DNA from: Methylobacterium longum
GTDB lineage: Bacteria > Pseudomonadota > Alphaproteobacteria > Rhizobiales > Beijerinckiaceae
Length of the DNA: 64,000 nucleotides
Direction of reading: 5' to 3'
Assembly: GCF_022179385.1 (NCBI RefSeq)
Contig: NZ_BPQS01000022.1
Location: 37,374-101,373, forward strand
Part shown: positions 37,569 to 46,037 of the stretch, piece after piece
Numbering within the stretch: the stretch's first letter is position 1
How the letters are laid out: the number at the start of each line of letters is the position of its first letter
Notes under the pieces: generated by a model
Told to the model about the DNA's origin: nothing
Seen by the model: the letters and a program-made list of their open reading frames with translations, nothing else
The model's database searches: none
Translations under genes and position numbers: made by a program

Positions 37569-39251
37569 CTACTTGTTTCTCATCAGCAGCACGAGCCAGC
37601 CGATCCCGAGCACGAAGATAATCAATCCGATCGAGACGAAGACCGGCGTGCCGAGGTCGATCAGCCGCGGCGCGAGCTGGGTCGCGAAGGCGGCCACGAC
37701 CAGCGCCACGGCGACGCGCGCGGCGGCGCGCTCAATGCCGCGGGTGACCTTGTCGAGGCCCTTGATCTCGATCTCGACGGTGACGCGGCCCTGCTTCAGC
37801 CGCACCAGCATCAGGTGGATCAGGGTCGGCAGCTCGGACGCCGCGCCGTAGAGGCCCACGCCCAGGGCCTCGGCCTTCTGCTTGAGGGCGGAGAGCGAGA
37901 ACTGCGTCTGCATGCTGGCCCGGACCGTGGGACCGGCGGCGGCGAACAGGTCGAAACTCGGGTCGAGGTGGCGCATGACGCCGTCGGCGGTCACCAGCCC
38001 CTTGAACAGGATGGCGAGATCGGTGGGCATGGCGAGGTCGTTCTCGCGGGCCATGTTCATGAAGTCGGTCAGCACCAGCCCGAGATTCAGCGGGATCGAG
38101 GAGTGACTCTCCACGAAGGACTGGGCCGAGACCTGAAGGCGGGTCAGGTCGGGGTTGCTGGTGCCGGTCCAGTCGAGGAGCACGGCCATCAGGCCGTCCG
38201 CGTCCTGCTTGAGCATCGCACCGATCAGCACGAGGAGCTGTGAGCGTCGCCGCTGCGACAGGCGACCGATGATGCCGAAATCGATGAAGCCGATCCGGTT
38301 GCCGGGCATCGCCAGCATGTTGCCGGGATGCGGATCGGCGTGGAACACGCCCTCGATCAGCGCCATCTGCAGGAACGCGTCGGTGCCCTTCTGGGCGAGC
38401 AGCTTCTTGTCCACCCCGGCCGCGCGCAGGGCCGCCTCGTCGTTGGGCGGGATGCCGTGGATGAAATCCTGCACCAGCACCCGCTCGGAGCAGTACTCCC
38501 AGTGGATCTTCGGGAAGACGATGTCGTCGCGGTCCTCGAAGATCTGGGCGAGCAGCTCGCAGTTGCGCGCCTCGTTGAGGAGGTCGAGCTCGCCGTTCAG
38601 CCCCTCCGCGAGGTGGCGCATCTGCTCCCGCGGCTGGTAGCGGGCCATGTCGGGCCACTCGTTCTCGACGATGCGGGCACCGTGGGCCATGAGGCGCAGG
38701 TCCGCCTCGATGATCTTGCGCAGGTTCGGACGCAGGACCTTGACGATCACGTCCTCGCCGGTGTGCAGCCGCGCCCGGTAGACCTGGGCGATCGATGCCG
38801 AGGCGATCGGGTCCGTGTTGAACTCGGCGAAGACCTCGTTGGGCGACGCGCCGAGATCCAGCTCCAGCTGCGGGCCGATCTGCTCCCACGACACCGGCAC
38901 GACCTGGCTGTGGAGCTTCTGCAGTTCCTCGGTCCAGGCCGGGGACAGCAGGTCCGGCCGGCTCGCCAGCACCTGCCCGAACTTGATGAAGGTCGGTCCG
39001 AGCGCCTCGATCGCCCGGCGGAGCCGCTCGGGCTCGGACAGGCGGGTGACGTCGACCCGGGGCTGGCGCCGCGGCAGCAGCGGCAGGTAGCGCAGGCCGA
39101 GCCGGTCCACGACGCGCGTGACGCCGAAGCCGATGAGGATCGTCGCGATCTCCGACAGCCGCTGACGGTCGCGGGCGGCAACGAAGGCTGTCTTCAGCAT
39201 GAAGGGGGCGATCCGGTCGGACGGGATTGGGCGTCCGGACAGCACGAGCAT
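37569..39251 (-). CDS. ubiB: UbiB/ABC1-family atypical kinase
   Basis: UbiB proteins are kinase-like ATPases needed for ubiquinone synthesis. The 560-aa product has the family KxGQ region (GPTFIKFGQVLASRPDLLS), the AxxxxIAQVYRARL ATP region (DPIASASIAQVYRARL), catalytic-loop residues in GVFHADPHPGN and the DFG-like motif GFIDFGIIG. Two hydrophobic helices at the C-terminus (VAVALVVAAFATQLAP and VFVSIGLIIFVLGIGWLVLL) anchor it in the membrane. The start at 39251 keeps the whole frame; ATG 39197 is an alternative and neither has a strong ribosome site. No other ubi gene is in the window, so the gene symbol rests on the family alone. Confidence 0.9.
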   Translation of the reverse strand: MLVLSGRPIPSDRIAPFMLKTAFVAARDRQRLSEIATILIGFGVTRVVDRLGLRYLPLLPRRQPRVDVTRLSEPERLRRAIEALGPTFIKFGQVLASRPDLLSPAWTEELQKLHSQVVPVSWEQIGPQLELDLGASPNEVFAEFNTDPIASASIAQVYRARLHTGEDVIVKVLRPNLRKIIEADLRLMAHGARIVENEWPDMARYQPREQMRHLAEGLNGELDLLNEARNCELLAQIFEDRDDIVFPKIHWEYCSERVLVQDFIHGIPPNDEAALRAAGVDKKLLAQKGTDAFLQMALIEGVFHADPHPGNMLAMPGNRIGFIDFGIIGRLSQRRRSQLLVLIGAMLKQDADGLMAVLLDWTGTSNPDLTRLQVSAQSFVESHSSIPLNLGLVLTDFMNMARENDLAMPTDLAILFKGLVTADGVMRHLDPSFDLFAAAGPTVRASMQTQFSLSALKQKAEALGVGLYGAASELPTLIHLMLVRLKQGRVTVEIEIKGLDKVTRGIERAAARVAVALVVAAFATQLAPRLIDLGTPVFVSIGLIIFVLGIGWLVLLMRNK

Positions 39252-39411
39252 AAGGACTTTTTTGCGGTCGCGATGCCCGCGTGGACCGTCAGCGGCACGA
39301 TATCGCGCGGTCGGACGGGCGGCGCCGGAGGCCGCGCGCCGCGCCGCCGCAGGTCGCTTCGCCGCGCTGGGGAGGTCGAAGCGGATCCGGCCCTCCCCAT
39401 CGGATGACGGG

Positions 39412-40113
39412 TCAGAACGCCGGTTCCAGACCGCTCGCGCGGTACGCCGCGGCGGCCTCCGGCGTCGTCAGGCCGGCCAGGAAGCGGGCTGCCCCGGCGC
39501 GGTCGGTCGCGCCGCGCAGGATCGCCGCCGCGAAGGTCGTCACCTCCTGCACCGGCTCGGGGAAGGGCCCGACCACCTCGATGCCCGGCACCACCATCAG
39601 TTCGCTGATCTGCTGGACCGCGATGTCGGCCTCGCCGGAGACGAGTTTCTCCGCGGTGAAGCCCTGGGGAATGATGGTCGCCCGCGCGTTGACGGCCTCG
39701 GCGAGGCCGAGCCGCGGGAGGAGCCCGGCGAAGTAGATGCCGCTGGCGCCTGCGCGTGAATAGGCCACGGAGCGCGCCTCCGTGAGGGTGCGCTTCAGCG
39801 CCTCGACGGTCGTGATGTCCGGATGCGGCGCCCCGGCCTTCACGGCGATGCCGTAGCGGGAGCGCACCGCGTCGATCCGAGTCTCCGGCTCGACGCGGCC
39901 CTCCGCGACCAGCCGGTCCATGGCGTCCGACAGAACCAGCACCGCGTCGGCGGTCTCGCCCGCTTCCAGGGCTTTCATGATGACGGTGGTCGGCGCCCAA
40001 TGGATGGCCGCCCGGGCTCCCGACGCCTCGAAGGCCGGCACCACCTGGGCGTCGAAGGCGCCGCGCACCACCAGGGCGCATTTCAGCCGCGTCGCGTTCT
40101 GCTCGTCTGCCAT
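39412..40113 (-). CDS. Signal-less periplasmic-binding-protein-like protein (ModA/SBP_bac_11 type)
   Basis: This 233-aa protein has the fold pattern of molybdate-type extracellular solute-binding proteins: ALVVRGAFDAQVVPAFEASG, HWAPTTVIMKALEAGETADA, SRAGASGIYFAGLLPRLG, LVSGEADIAVQQISELMVVP and the ending AARFLAGLTTPEAAAAYRAS. It has no signal peptide: the start is MADEQNATRLK. ATG 40113 has a weak GGA upstream, and two more ATG codons lie at 40125/40128. So it would be cytoplasmic, acting as a ligand-binding or sensor protein rather than as transporter subunit. No ABC transporter genes for this class are nearby. Confidence 0.85.
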   Translation of the reverse strand: MADEQNATRLKCALVVRGAFDAQVVPAFEASGARAAIHWAPTTVIMKALEAGETADAVLVLSDAMDRLVAEGRVEPETRIDAVRSRYGIAVKAGAPHPDITTVEALKRTLTEARSVAYSRAGASGIYFAGLLPRLGLAEAVNARATIIPQGFTAEKLVSGEADIAVQQISELMVVPGIEVVGPFPEPVQEVTTFAAAILRGATDRAGAARFLAGLTTPEAAAAYRASGLEPAF

Positions 40114-40328
40114 GCCGAATTCCATCATCCCGTCTGAGAAACCGCCGGCCTGACGAAGCGTCAGGCCGCGCGTGGTTTGTACGGTCCGCGATATCGCGTG
40201 CAGCAACATCGGATGTGTCAAGCGTCGGCGCGCAGGTGAACGCGGCCGCGGGCGTATCCGGGCGCGGTGAAACGCCCGTTCGAGGCCGGCCCGGCCCGGC
40301 GAAAGCCGGTCCTCCCGGCGCGATCCGC

Positions 40329-42131
40329 TCAGTCCGCGGCGAGGCCCCTTCCGGGCCCCCAGGCGCCCAGCGTCGGCTGATCGGCGGGGCTCAGGGTCTC
40401 GTCGAGGGCGGCGACGTCCGCCGGATCGACCGGAATGCCGATCAGCGTGCGCACCGCCGCCCATTCCGGCCCATCCTCCACCGCGGCGAGGGCGTCGCGG
40501 TCGAGTGCGGTGATCCGTCCCCGGTCGAGCCGCAGGATCGCCCGGCCGGTCTCGGCCTGCACGAAGCGGACGGCCGCCATCCGCCGGACGCAGGCGTGCA
40601 GGAACCCGGTATTGGCGGCCGCCGACAGGTCCGCCCCTTTGAAGACCGCATCGGGCCCGCGGGCGAAGATGTCGACCTTGCGGAAGCGGTCGATGTCGAT
40701 CAGCCCCTTCACGTCGAGGATGTTGAGGATCCCGTCCGCCCAGAACGCGATGGTGCGAGGGCGCTGGTCGAGCGGCACGCTGTTGTCGAGGAACTCGCAC
40801 ACCACCTGCTTGTCGCGGGCGAGCGCCCAGTTGAAGAACAGGCGCGGCATGCCGGTATAGGCCTCGACGTTGTGGGCCAGCAGGTCCTCGACGGCCTTGT
40901 AGCGCCCGAACAATTCGCCGCGCTTCCAGGCCCGCTCCACGGTGTCGGCCGGAGGCGTGACCATGAATTGCATGTAGACCCGGTCGCCGAACCGGGTGAG
41001 CAGCTGGCCGCCGCCGTCGGAGCCGGCCTCGGCCTGGAAGCTGTCGAACCGGAAACGGTCGATGAGCAGGTTCGAGATCCGGCGCTCGGCCGCCTTGCGG
41101 GTGACGTAGCGGTCGAGCTTCATGTCGACGATCTCGACCTCGTAGCCCGTCAGCGTTCCGGCGTAGCGGGCGGCCGGCCCGAGGCTGTCGTAGTCGAGGA
41201 GATACTTGCGCCAGACATCGGGGGTGATCACCGCGAAGTCGGACCACGCCATGCCGAGGCGCCGGGCAAGGCCGAGCTGGTAGGGGCGGATCGTGCTCTT
41301 GCCGGAGGCCGAGGCGCCCTTGACGTTCATCACGACCGGATGGTCCTGCGGCGCAAGGCGGCGGTAGCCGCGGGCGTCGACCACCGCGGCGATCCAGGGC
41401 TCGATCTGCTCGCCGATCCGGCGGCTGCCGTAGCCGTTCGAGACCAGCGTCCCCGCGAGGGCACGCAGGAGGGCCGCGTCGCGGATGACGGCGTTCTGAC
41501 GGGCGATGAGGCCGGACACCACCGTGCGCAGGGCCTCGCAGGCGGCGATCTCCAGGCCGTCGCCGGATTCGGCGGCGCGGCGCTGCCAGGTTTCGAGATG
41601 GCGCAGTGCCCGCGTGGCGAGATCCTCCCGCGGGGCTTCGGCCGCCGGCGGGCGGCGTCCGAGGAGACGGTCGAGCCAGCGCGCCTCGGGTGGCGCCGCC
41701 GCCGGCCGCTCGTCCAGGATGGCGGCGATCTCGCGGGCGAGCACCGCATCGGCCTCGGCGCGGATCCCGGCGAGGGCGGCCTCGACCTCGCCGAGGCGAG
41801 GCTCGACGCCCTCGCGCAGGATCGTGGCGACGATGGCCCGGAAGTTCACCCCGAGATCCGCGTAGACCGCACCGACCGGCACGGACAGGTCCGACATGAC
41901 CCGGATCAGGACCTCGTGGACGACGAGGCGGCCGGGCCGGAAGCGGGTGAGCTGGCGGGCCGGCAGCCCGCAGAGGTCGCTGAGGTCCAGGGCGTCGCGG
42001 AGCGGCGTCTCGACGTGCTCTGGCCGGTAGACGGTGACGAGCGGCAGGAAGGCGGAGGGCAGGTCGGACCGGACGCCCGGGTTCCAGGGCCCGATCGGGG
42101 GTTCGGATTGATGGGCGACCGCATCCATCAT
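40329..42131 (-). CDS. Large P-loop protein of unknown function (600 aa)
   Basis: I cannot assign a family. A Walker A motif is clear at about residue 270 (MNVKGASASGKSTIRPY), within a domain that recalls zeta-toxin/nucleotide-kinase folds (GMAWSDFAVITPDVWRKYLL follows where a catalytic Asp might lie). The first 230 residues are helical and acidic. The C-terminal part has long conserved-looking stretches (LFFNWALARDKQVVCEFLDN; IAFWADGILNILDVKGLID). ATG 42131 has a GGGAGA ribosome site. No membrane segments. It may phosphorylate a small molecule or sense nucleotides. It sits alone between the binding-like protein and ilvE. Confidence 0.85.
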   Translation of the reverse strand: MMDAVAHQSEPPIGPWNPGVRSDLPSAFLPLVTVYRPEHVETPLRDALDLSDLCGLPARQLTRFRPGRLVVHEVLIRVMSDLSVPVGAVYADLGVNFRAIVATILREGVEPRLGEVEAALAGIRAEADAVLAREIAAILDERPAAAPPEARWLDRLLGRRPPAAEAPREDLATRALRHLETWQRRAAESGDGLEIAACEALRTVVSGLIARQNAVIRDAALLRALAGTLVSNGYGSRRIGEQIEPWIAAVVDARGYRRLAPQDHPVVMNVKGASASGKSTIRPYQLGLARRLGMAWSDFAVITPDVWRKYLLDYDSLGPAARYAGTLTGYEVEIVDMKLDRYVTRKAAERRISNLLIDRFRFDSFQAEAGSDGGGQLLTRFGDRVYMQFMVTPPADTVERAWKRGELFGRYKAVEDLLAHNVEAYTGMPRLFFNWALARDKQVVCEFLDNSVPLDQRPRTIAFWADGILNILDVKGLIDIDRFRKVDIFARGPDAVFKGADLSAAANTGFLHACVRRMAAVRFVQAETGRAILRLDRGRITALDRDALAAVEDGPEWAAVRTLIGIPVDPADVAALDETLSPADQPTLGAWGPGRGLAAD

Positions 42132-42329
42132 GGTCGCGTCTCCCTTCCCCCTCTGCCGGGCGGGGTGGCTCCCGGAGGGTGTCGGGCCGAGACCTCGCCC
42201 CGCCGCGCCCCCTCCCGACGCAGGGGCCACCGCGCTCCGCGGCGGGAGGAAGGGACGCGCGTGGAAGATCCGGCGCGCGCGCCGGGCAGGCCCGACGCCC
42301 GCCCCTTCGTTGCGAGCCGGCGAGAGGTC

Positions 42330-43418
42330 CTAGAAGATCTTCTGGAACCAGCCATGGGCGTCATGGGTGTTGCCCCGCTGGATGTCCACCAGCAGGCTCC
42401 GCAGCCGCTGGGCCACGGGCCCGGCCTTGCCGGTCCCGATGGTGAAGCTCTCCTCCCGGCCCTTCACGGTGCCGATCGGCGTGATCACCGCGGCGGTTCC
42501 GCAGGCGAAGGCCTCGGTCAGACGGCCTTCCCGGACGTCGGCCCGCCACGCGTCGATCGTGTAGGGCTCCTCCTTCACGGTCAGACCGGCCTCCCGCGCC
42601 AGCGTCAGCACCGAATCGCGGGTGATGCCGGGCAGGATGCTGTCCGAGAGCGGAGGCGTGACCAGGGTGCCGTCCTCGAAGACGAAGAACACGTTCATGC
42701 CGCCGAGTTCCTCGATGAAGCGGCGCTCGGCCGCGTCGAGGAAGACGACCTGCTCGCAGGCCTGGGCGGCGGCCTCCGACTGCGCCGCGAGGCTCGCGGC
42801 GTAGTTGCCGCCGCACTTGGCCGCTCCGGTGCCGCCCGGTGCCGCGCGGGTGAAGTGCTCCGAGATCCAGACCGTGACGGTGCCGGTCGGATCCTTGAAG
42901 TACGAGCCCACCGCCGAGGCGATCGTCACGAACAGGTATTCCGACGCCGGCTTGACCCCGAGGAACGCCTCGCTGGCGATCATGAAGGGCCGCAGGTAGA
43001 GGCTACCATCGGGGGTGTCGGGGATCCAGGCGCGGTCGATCTCGACGAGCTTGCGCATCGCCTCCACGAAGGCGTCCTCAGGGAACGGCGCCATCGCCAT
43101 GCGCTCAGCCGAGCGGCGGAAGCGCCGGGCATTGGCCTCGGGCCGGAACAGGGCGGCCCCGCCATCGGCGGTCCGGTAGGCCTTCAGCCCCTCAAAGATC
43201 TCCTGCGCGTAGTGCAGCACCGCGGCCGCGGGATCGAGCGGGATCGCCTCGCGCGCCTGGATCCGCGCGTCGTACCAGCCGCGGCCGGCCGAGTAGCGCG
43301 CCACCACCATATGGTCGGTGAACACCTTGCCGAAGCCGGGATTCGCCATCAGCCCGGCCCGCTCTTCGGCGGTCCGGGGGGCGGGATGACTTTTGATCTC
43401 GAACGTCAGGTCGCTCAC
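42330..43418 (-). CDS. ilvE: Branched-chain amino acid aminotransferase
   Basis: IlvE makes the last step in leucine, isoleucine and valine synthesis and the first in their breakdown, using PLP and glutamate. The 362-aa length and motifs fit fold-type IV class II enzymes: LHYAQEIFEGLKAYR, LFRPEANARRFRRSAERM, LYLRPFMIASE, the PLP Lys in GAAKCGGNYAAS, FLDAAERRFIEELGGMNVFF and ITRDSVLTLAREAG. A start at 43418 gives the usual N-terminus. No neighbouring ilv or leu genes; presumably a stand-alone gene. Confidence 0.95.
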   Translation of the reverse strand: MSDLTFEIKSHPAPRTAEERAGLMANPGFGKVFTDHMVVARYSAGRGWYDARIQAREAIPLDPAAAVLHYAQEIFEGLKAYRTADGGAALFRPEANARRFRRSAERMAMAPFPEDAFVEAMRKLVEIDRAWIPDTPDGSLYLRPFMIASEAFLGVKPASEYLFVTIASAVGSYFKDPTGTVTVWISEHFTRAAPGGTGAAKCGGNYAASLAAQSEAAAQACEQVVFLDAAERRFIEELGGMNVFFVFEDGTLVTPPLSDSILPGITRDSVLTLAREAGLTVKEEPYTIDAWRADVREGRLTEAFACGTAAVITPIGTVKGREESFTIGTGKAGPVAQRLRSLLVDIQRGNTHDAHGWFQKIF

Positions 43419-43509
43419 GGTGTGGTCCTCATCGGCTGAGGTTCTTATGGCGCGCTCCGGCGCGCGAATCTACGGAGCCGGCGCATGATGGTGTCGCCGC
43501 GCGTGCGCG

Positions 43510-45270
43510 TCACTCCGTCGTGGCGATCTCCGACAGCTGAAGCCGGTGCAGGCGCGCGTAGGCCCCACCGGCGGCGATCAGATCGTCGTGCCGCCCGGTC
43601 TCGACGACGCGCCCCGCGTCCATCACGGCGATCCGGTCGGCGTCGCGCACCGTCGACAGGCGATGGGCGATGACCAGGGTGGTGCGGCCCCGCATCAGCC
43701 GGGACAGCGCCTCCTGGACCAGCCGCTCCGACTCGGAATCGAGGGCCGAGGTCGCCTCGTCGAGGAGCAGGATCGGCGCATCCTTGAGGAAGGCGCGGGC
43801 GAGCGCCACCCGCTGCCGCTCGCCGCCGGAGAGCCGGCCGCCTGCCGGGCCGACGCGGAAGTCGTAGCCTTCGGGCAGGGCGGTGACGAAGGCGTGGGCC
43901 GCCGCGGCCTGGGCGGCCGCCTCGATCTCCGACCGCGCGGCGCCGGGCCGGCCGAACCCGATATTGGCCGCGATCGTGTCGTCGAAGAGGACCACCTCCT
44001 GCGAGACCACGGCCACCGCGGCGCGCAGGGAGTCCAGGGTCACCGCTCGGACGTCCTGGCCGTCGATGGTCACGGCGCCGCCGGTCACGTCGTAGAGCCT
44101 GGGGACGAGGTTGAGCAGCGAGGATTTCCCGGATCCCGAGCGCCCGACGAGGGCCGTCACCGAGCCCGCGGGGGCCGCGAGGTCGATCCCCTCCAGGGCG
44201 GGCGCGTCCGGACGGTAGCGGAAGTGGACGCCCGAGAACCCGATCGCCCCGGCGGTCACCGTCAGCGGGCGGGCGCCGGGCGCCTCGCGGATGGCCGGCG
44301 CCTCGTCCATCACGTCGAAGTAGCGCCGCAGCGCGGCGGCGGCCTCCTGCAGGATGGCGTTGAGGTTCCCCAGCGCCCGGGCCGGCTGTGCCGCCAGCAG
44401 GAGCGCCGCCACGTAGCCGGTGAAGTCGCCGACCGTCTTCTCGCCGGCCAGTACCCGCTGACCGACGAGCACCAGCACGCCGGCCACCGCGATGCCCCCG
44501 CCGATCTCCAGGAGCGGGTCGAGGCGCCCGCGCGCGTTGGCGGCCTTCATCTTGAGGCGGCGCACCTCGTCGAGGGCCGCGGCGGCACGGCCCTTGAGGT
44601 AGGCTTCCATCGCGTAGGTCTTGGCGACGCGGGCGCCCTGGAGGCTCTCGGAGATCAGGCTGGCGGTGGCGCCCATCTGCTCCTGCGTCGAGGTCGAGAC
44701 CCGCCGGAGCTTCTTGCCGATCCGCCCGATCGGGCCGGCCACGAACGGCACCGTCACGCCGGCCACCAGGGTCAGCACCGGATCCATCCAGATCAGCGCC
44801 GCCACGAGGCCGATCAGCATGGCGATGTCGCGCAGCAGCACTGTCGAGATGCGGGTCAGCGCCTCCTTGATGAAGGCGAAGTCGGTGGTGAAGCGCTGAG
44901 TCAGCGCCGCCGGGCTCTCGCGGCCGAGCTGGGCGAGGTCGGAGTCGATCAGGTGCCCGTAGAGCGCCGCCTGCATGTCGGCCTCGACCCGGGTGACCAC
45001 CCGGTTGGTCAGCACCGTCTGGCCATAGAGGGCGAAGCCCCGCGTGGCCGTGACGACGATCACCACCAGCGGCCCATAGGCGATCGCCGCCGCATCCTTG
45101 CGGTCGAAGGCGTCGAAGGCCGCCTTGATCAGCGCCGGGTAGAGCCCGGTCGAGGCGCCAACGAGCGCGACCAGCGCCAGCACCACCGCGAGGGTGGCCC
45201 GGTGCGGGTACAGCCAGGTGCGCCAGAGCCGGGCGAGGAGGGGAGCCGTGTCGCCGGGGAGGCGCGCCAT
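43510..45270 (-). CDS. ABC exporter, MsbA-like (fused permease and ATPase)
   Basis: A 586-aa half-transporter that works as a homodimer in the inner membrane. Six membrane helices occupy about residues 20-310. The nucleotide-binding domain (about 345-580) has Walker A (GRSGSGKSS), the Q-loop region (VSQEVVLFDDTIAANI), signature LSGGERQRVALARAFL, Walker B (ILLLDEATSALD) and H-loop (LVIAHRLSTV). The type resembles MsbA and lipid or drug exporters; a role in lipid A transport cannot be proven from context. ATG 45270 has AGGT upstream; the open frame to 45354 is probably leader. Confidence 0.9.
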   Translation of the reverse strand: MARLPGDTAPLLARLWRTWLYPHRATLAVVLALVALVGASTGLYPALIKAAFDAFDRKDAAAIAYGPLVVIVVTATRGFALYGQTVLTNRVVTRVEADMQAALYGHLIDSDLAQLGRESPAALTQRFTTDFAFIKEALTRISTVLLRDIAMLIGLVAALIWMDPVLTLVAGVTVPFVAGPIGRIGKKLRRVSTSTQEQMGATASLISESLQGARVAKTYAMEAYLKGRAAAALDEVRRLKMKAANARGRLDPLLEIGGGIAVAGVLVLVGQRVLAGEKTVGDFTGYVAALLLAAQPARALGNLNAILQEAAAALRRYFDVMDEAPAIREAPGARPLTVTAGAIGFSGVHFRYRPDAPALEGIDLAAPAGSVTALVGRSGSGKSSLLNLVPRLYDVTGGAVTIDGQDVRAVTLDSLRAAVAVVSQEVVLFDDTIAANIGFGRPGAARSEIEAAAQAAAAHAFVTALPEGYDFRVGPAGGRLSGGERQRVALARAFLKDAPILLLDEATSALDSESERLVQEALSRLMRGRTTLVIAHRLSTVRDADRIAVMDAGRVVETGRHDDLIAAGGAYARLHRLQLSEIATTE

Positions 45271-45363
45271 GAGACCTACCGGGTCGGATCCGTGCCGCCG
45301 TCCGAGCAGGATGCGCGGCGGCAGCGGTGTGCCGCCGCCGCCGCCGCGGATCAAGGCTTTTGG

Positions 45364-45885
45364 TCAGCGGTCCTCGCCGCGCGGCCCGCTGGCGTCGTCG
45401 TGGCCGCGGCGCCAGCCGCCGTGCTGGGGCCCGCCCATTGGCCGCGCGAGGATCATGGCGCGCCGCTTCTGGTCAACGTCCAGGCTGGCATAGAGCGGCT
45501 GCGACGCGTCGGCGAGCTTGCGCAGGGCCTCGCCGCGCGCGGTCGCGGCATCCGCCATCGCCCGCAGGGCGGCGGGGGCATCGTCGCCGAATCTGGGGCG
45601 GTCGCGCATCGCCTCACGGCGCTGCTGGCGCAGCTTGGCCATGTCGCGGATCGCCGTCTCCACCGGCGGCCACAGCTTCTCCTGGTCGCCGGTGAGCTTC
45701 AGGCCGGCATGGAGGGCGGCGATGCGCGCATCCGTGAAGGCCGCGCGATCCTCGGGGCTCAGCGCGCTCCAGCGCCCGTGGCCGCGAAAGCCCTCGGATC
45801 CTGGCTCGCGCGCGGCGGCGGCGCCCGCGAGACCCAGGCCGAGGGCACCGGTGACGAGGAACGCCGCTCTCAAACGTCGGGACAT
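45364..45885 (-). CDS. Spy/CpxP (LTXXQ-motif) family periplasmic protein
   Basis: A secreted helical protein of 173 aa. Signal peptide: MSRRLRAAFLVTGALGLGLA followed by GAAAA. The mature part has LTGDQEKLWPPVETAIRDMA, the LTxxQ pattern of periplasmic Spy/CpxP chaperone-type proteins, then Arg/Gln-rich helices, and a His/Gly-rich tail (GGPQHGGWRRGHDD) that might bind metal. An ideal GGAGG ribosome site precedes ATG 45885. It diverges from the zinc-binding protein gene, with the palindrome at 45985 between them, so both may respond to metal. Confidence 0.87.
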   Translation of the reverse strand: MSRRLRAAFLVTGALGLGLAGAAAAREPGSEGFRGHGRWSALSPEDRAAFTDARIAALHAGLKLTGDQEKLWPPVETAIRDMAKLRQQRREAMRDRPRFGDDAPAALRAMADAATARGEALRKLADASQPLYASLDVDQKRRAMILARPMGGPQHGGWRRGHDDASGPRGEDR

Positions 45886-45984
45886 GGAAACCTCCGTCTC
45901 ACGCTCGGGGCGCCGTCGCCGCAACGGACTCCGACGGTCGCCCCAGGCTCTCCATCTGGCGCCGGCGATGTATCCCGCTTGTGT

Positions 45985-46001
45985 ATGTAACAATGTTACA
46001 T
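45985..46001. promoter_or_regulatory. Perfect 17-base palindrome, probable Zur-type operator
   Basis: ATGTAACAATGTTACAT is a perfect inverted repeat (7-3-7), 36 bases before the GTG start of the ZnuA-like gene. FUR-superfamily sites, including Zur, have AT-rich halves of this kind (ATGTTATA-like). The adjacent zinc-binding protein makes Zur the likeliest ligand, with Mur/Fur as alternatives. It may also control the divergent Spy-like gene. Confidence 0.6.
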
Positions 46002-46037
46002 TAGGTCAGCGGGACGGGATGGAGCGGGAGGCGAACG

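Noticed and set aside
39412..41247. Binding-like protein with a 370-residue N-terminal extension
   Set aside because: The extension overlaps the P-loop protein in another frame and is Arg/Gly-rich; the real start is near 40113-40128.
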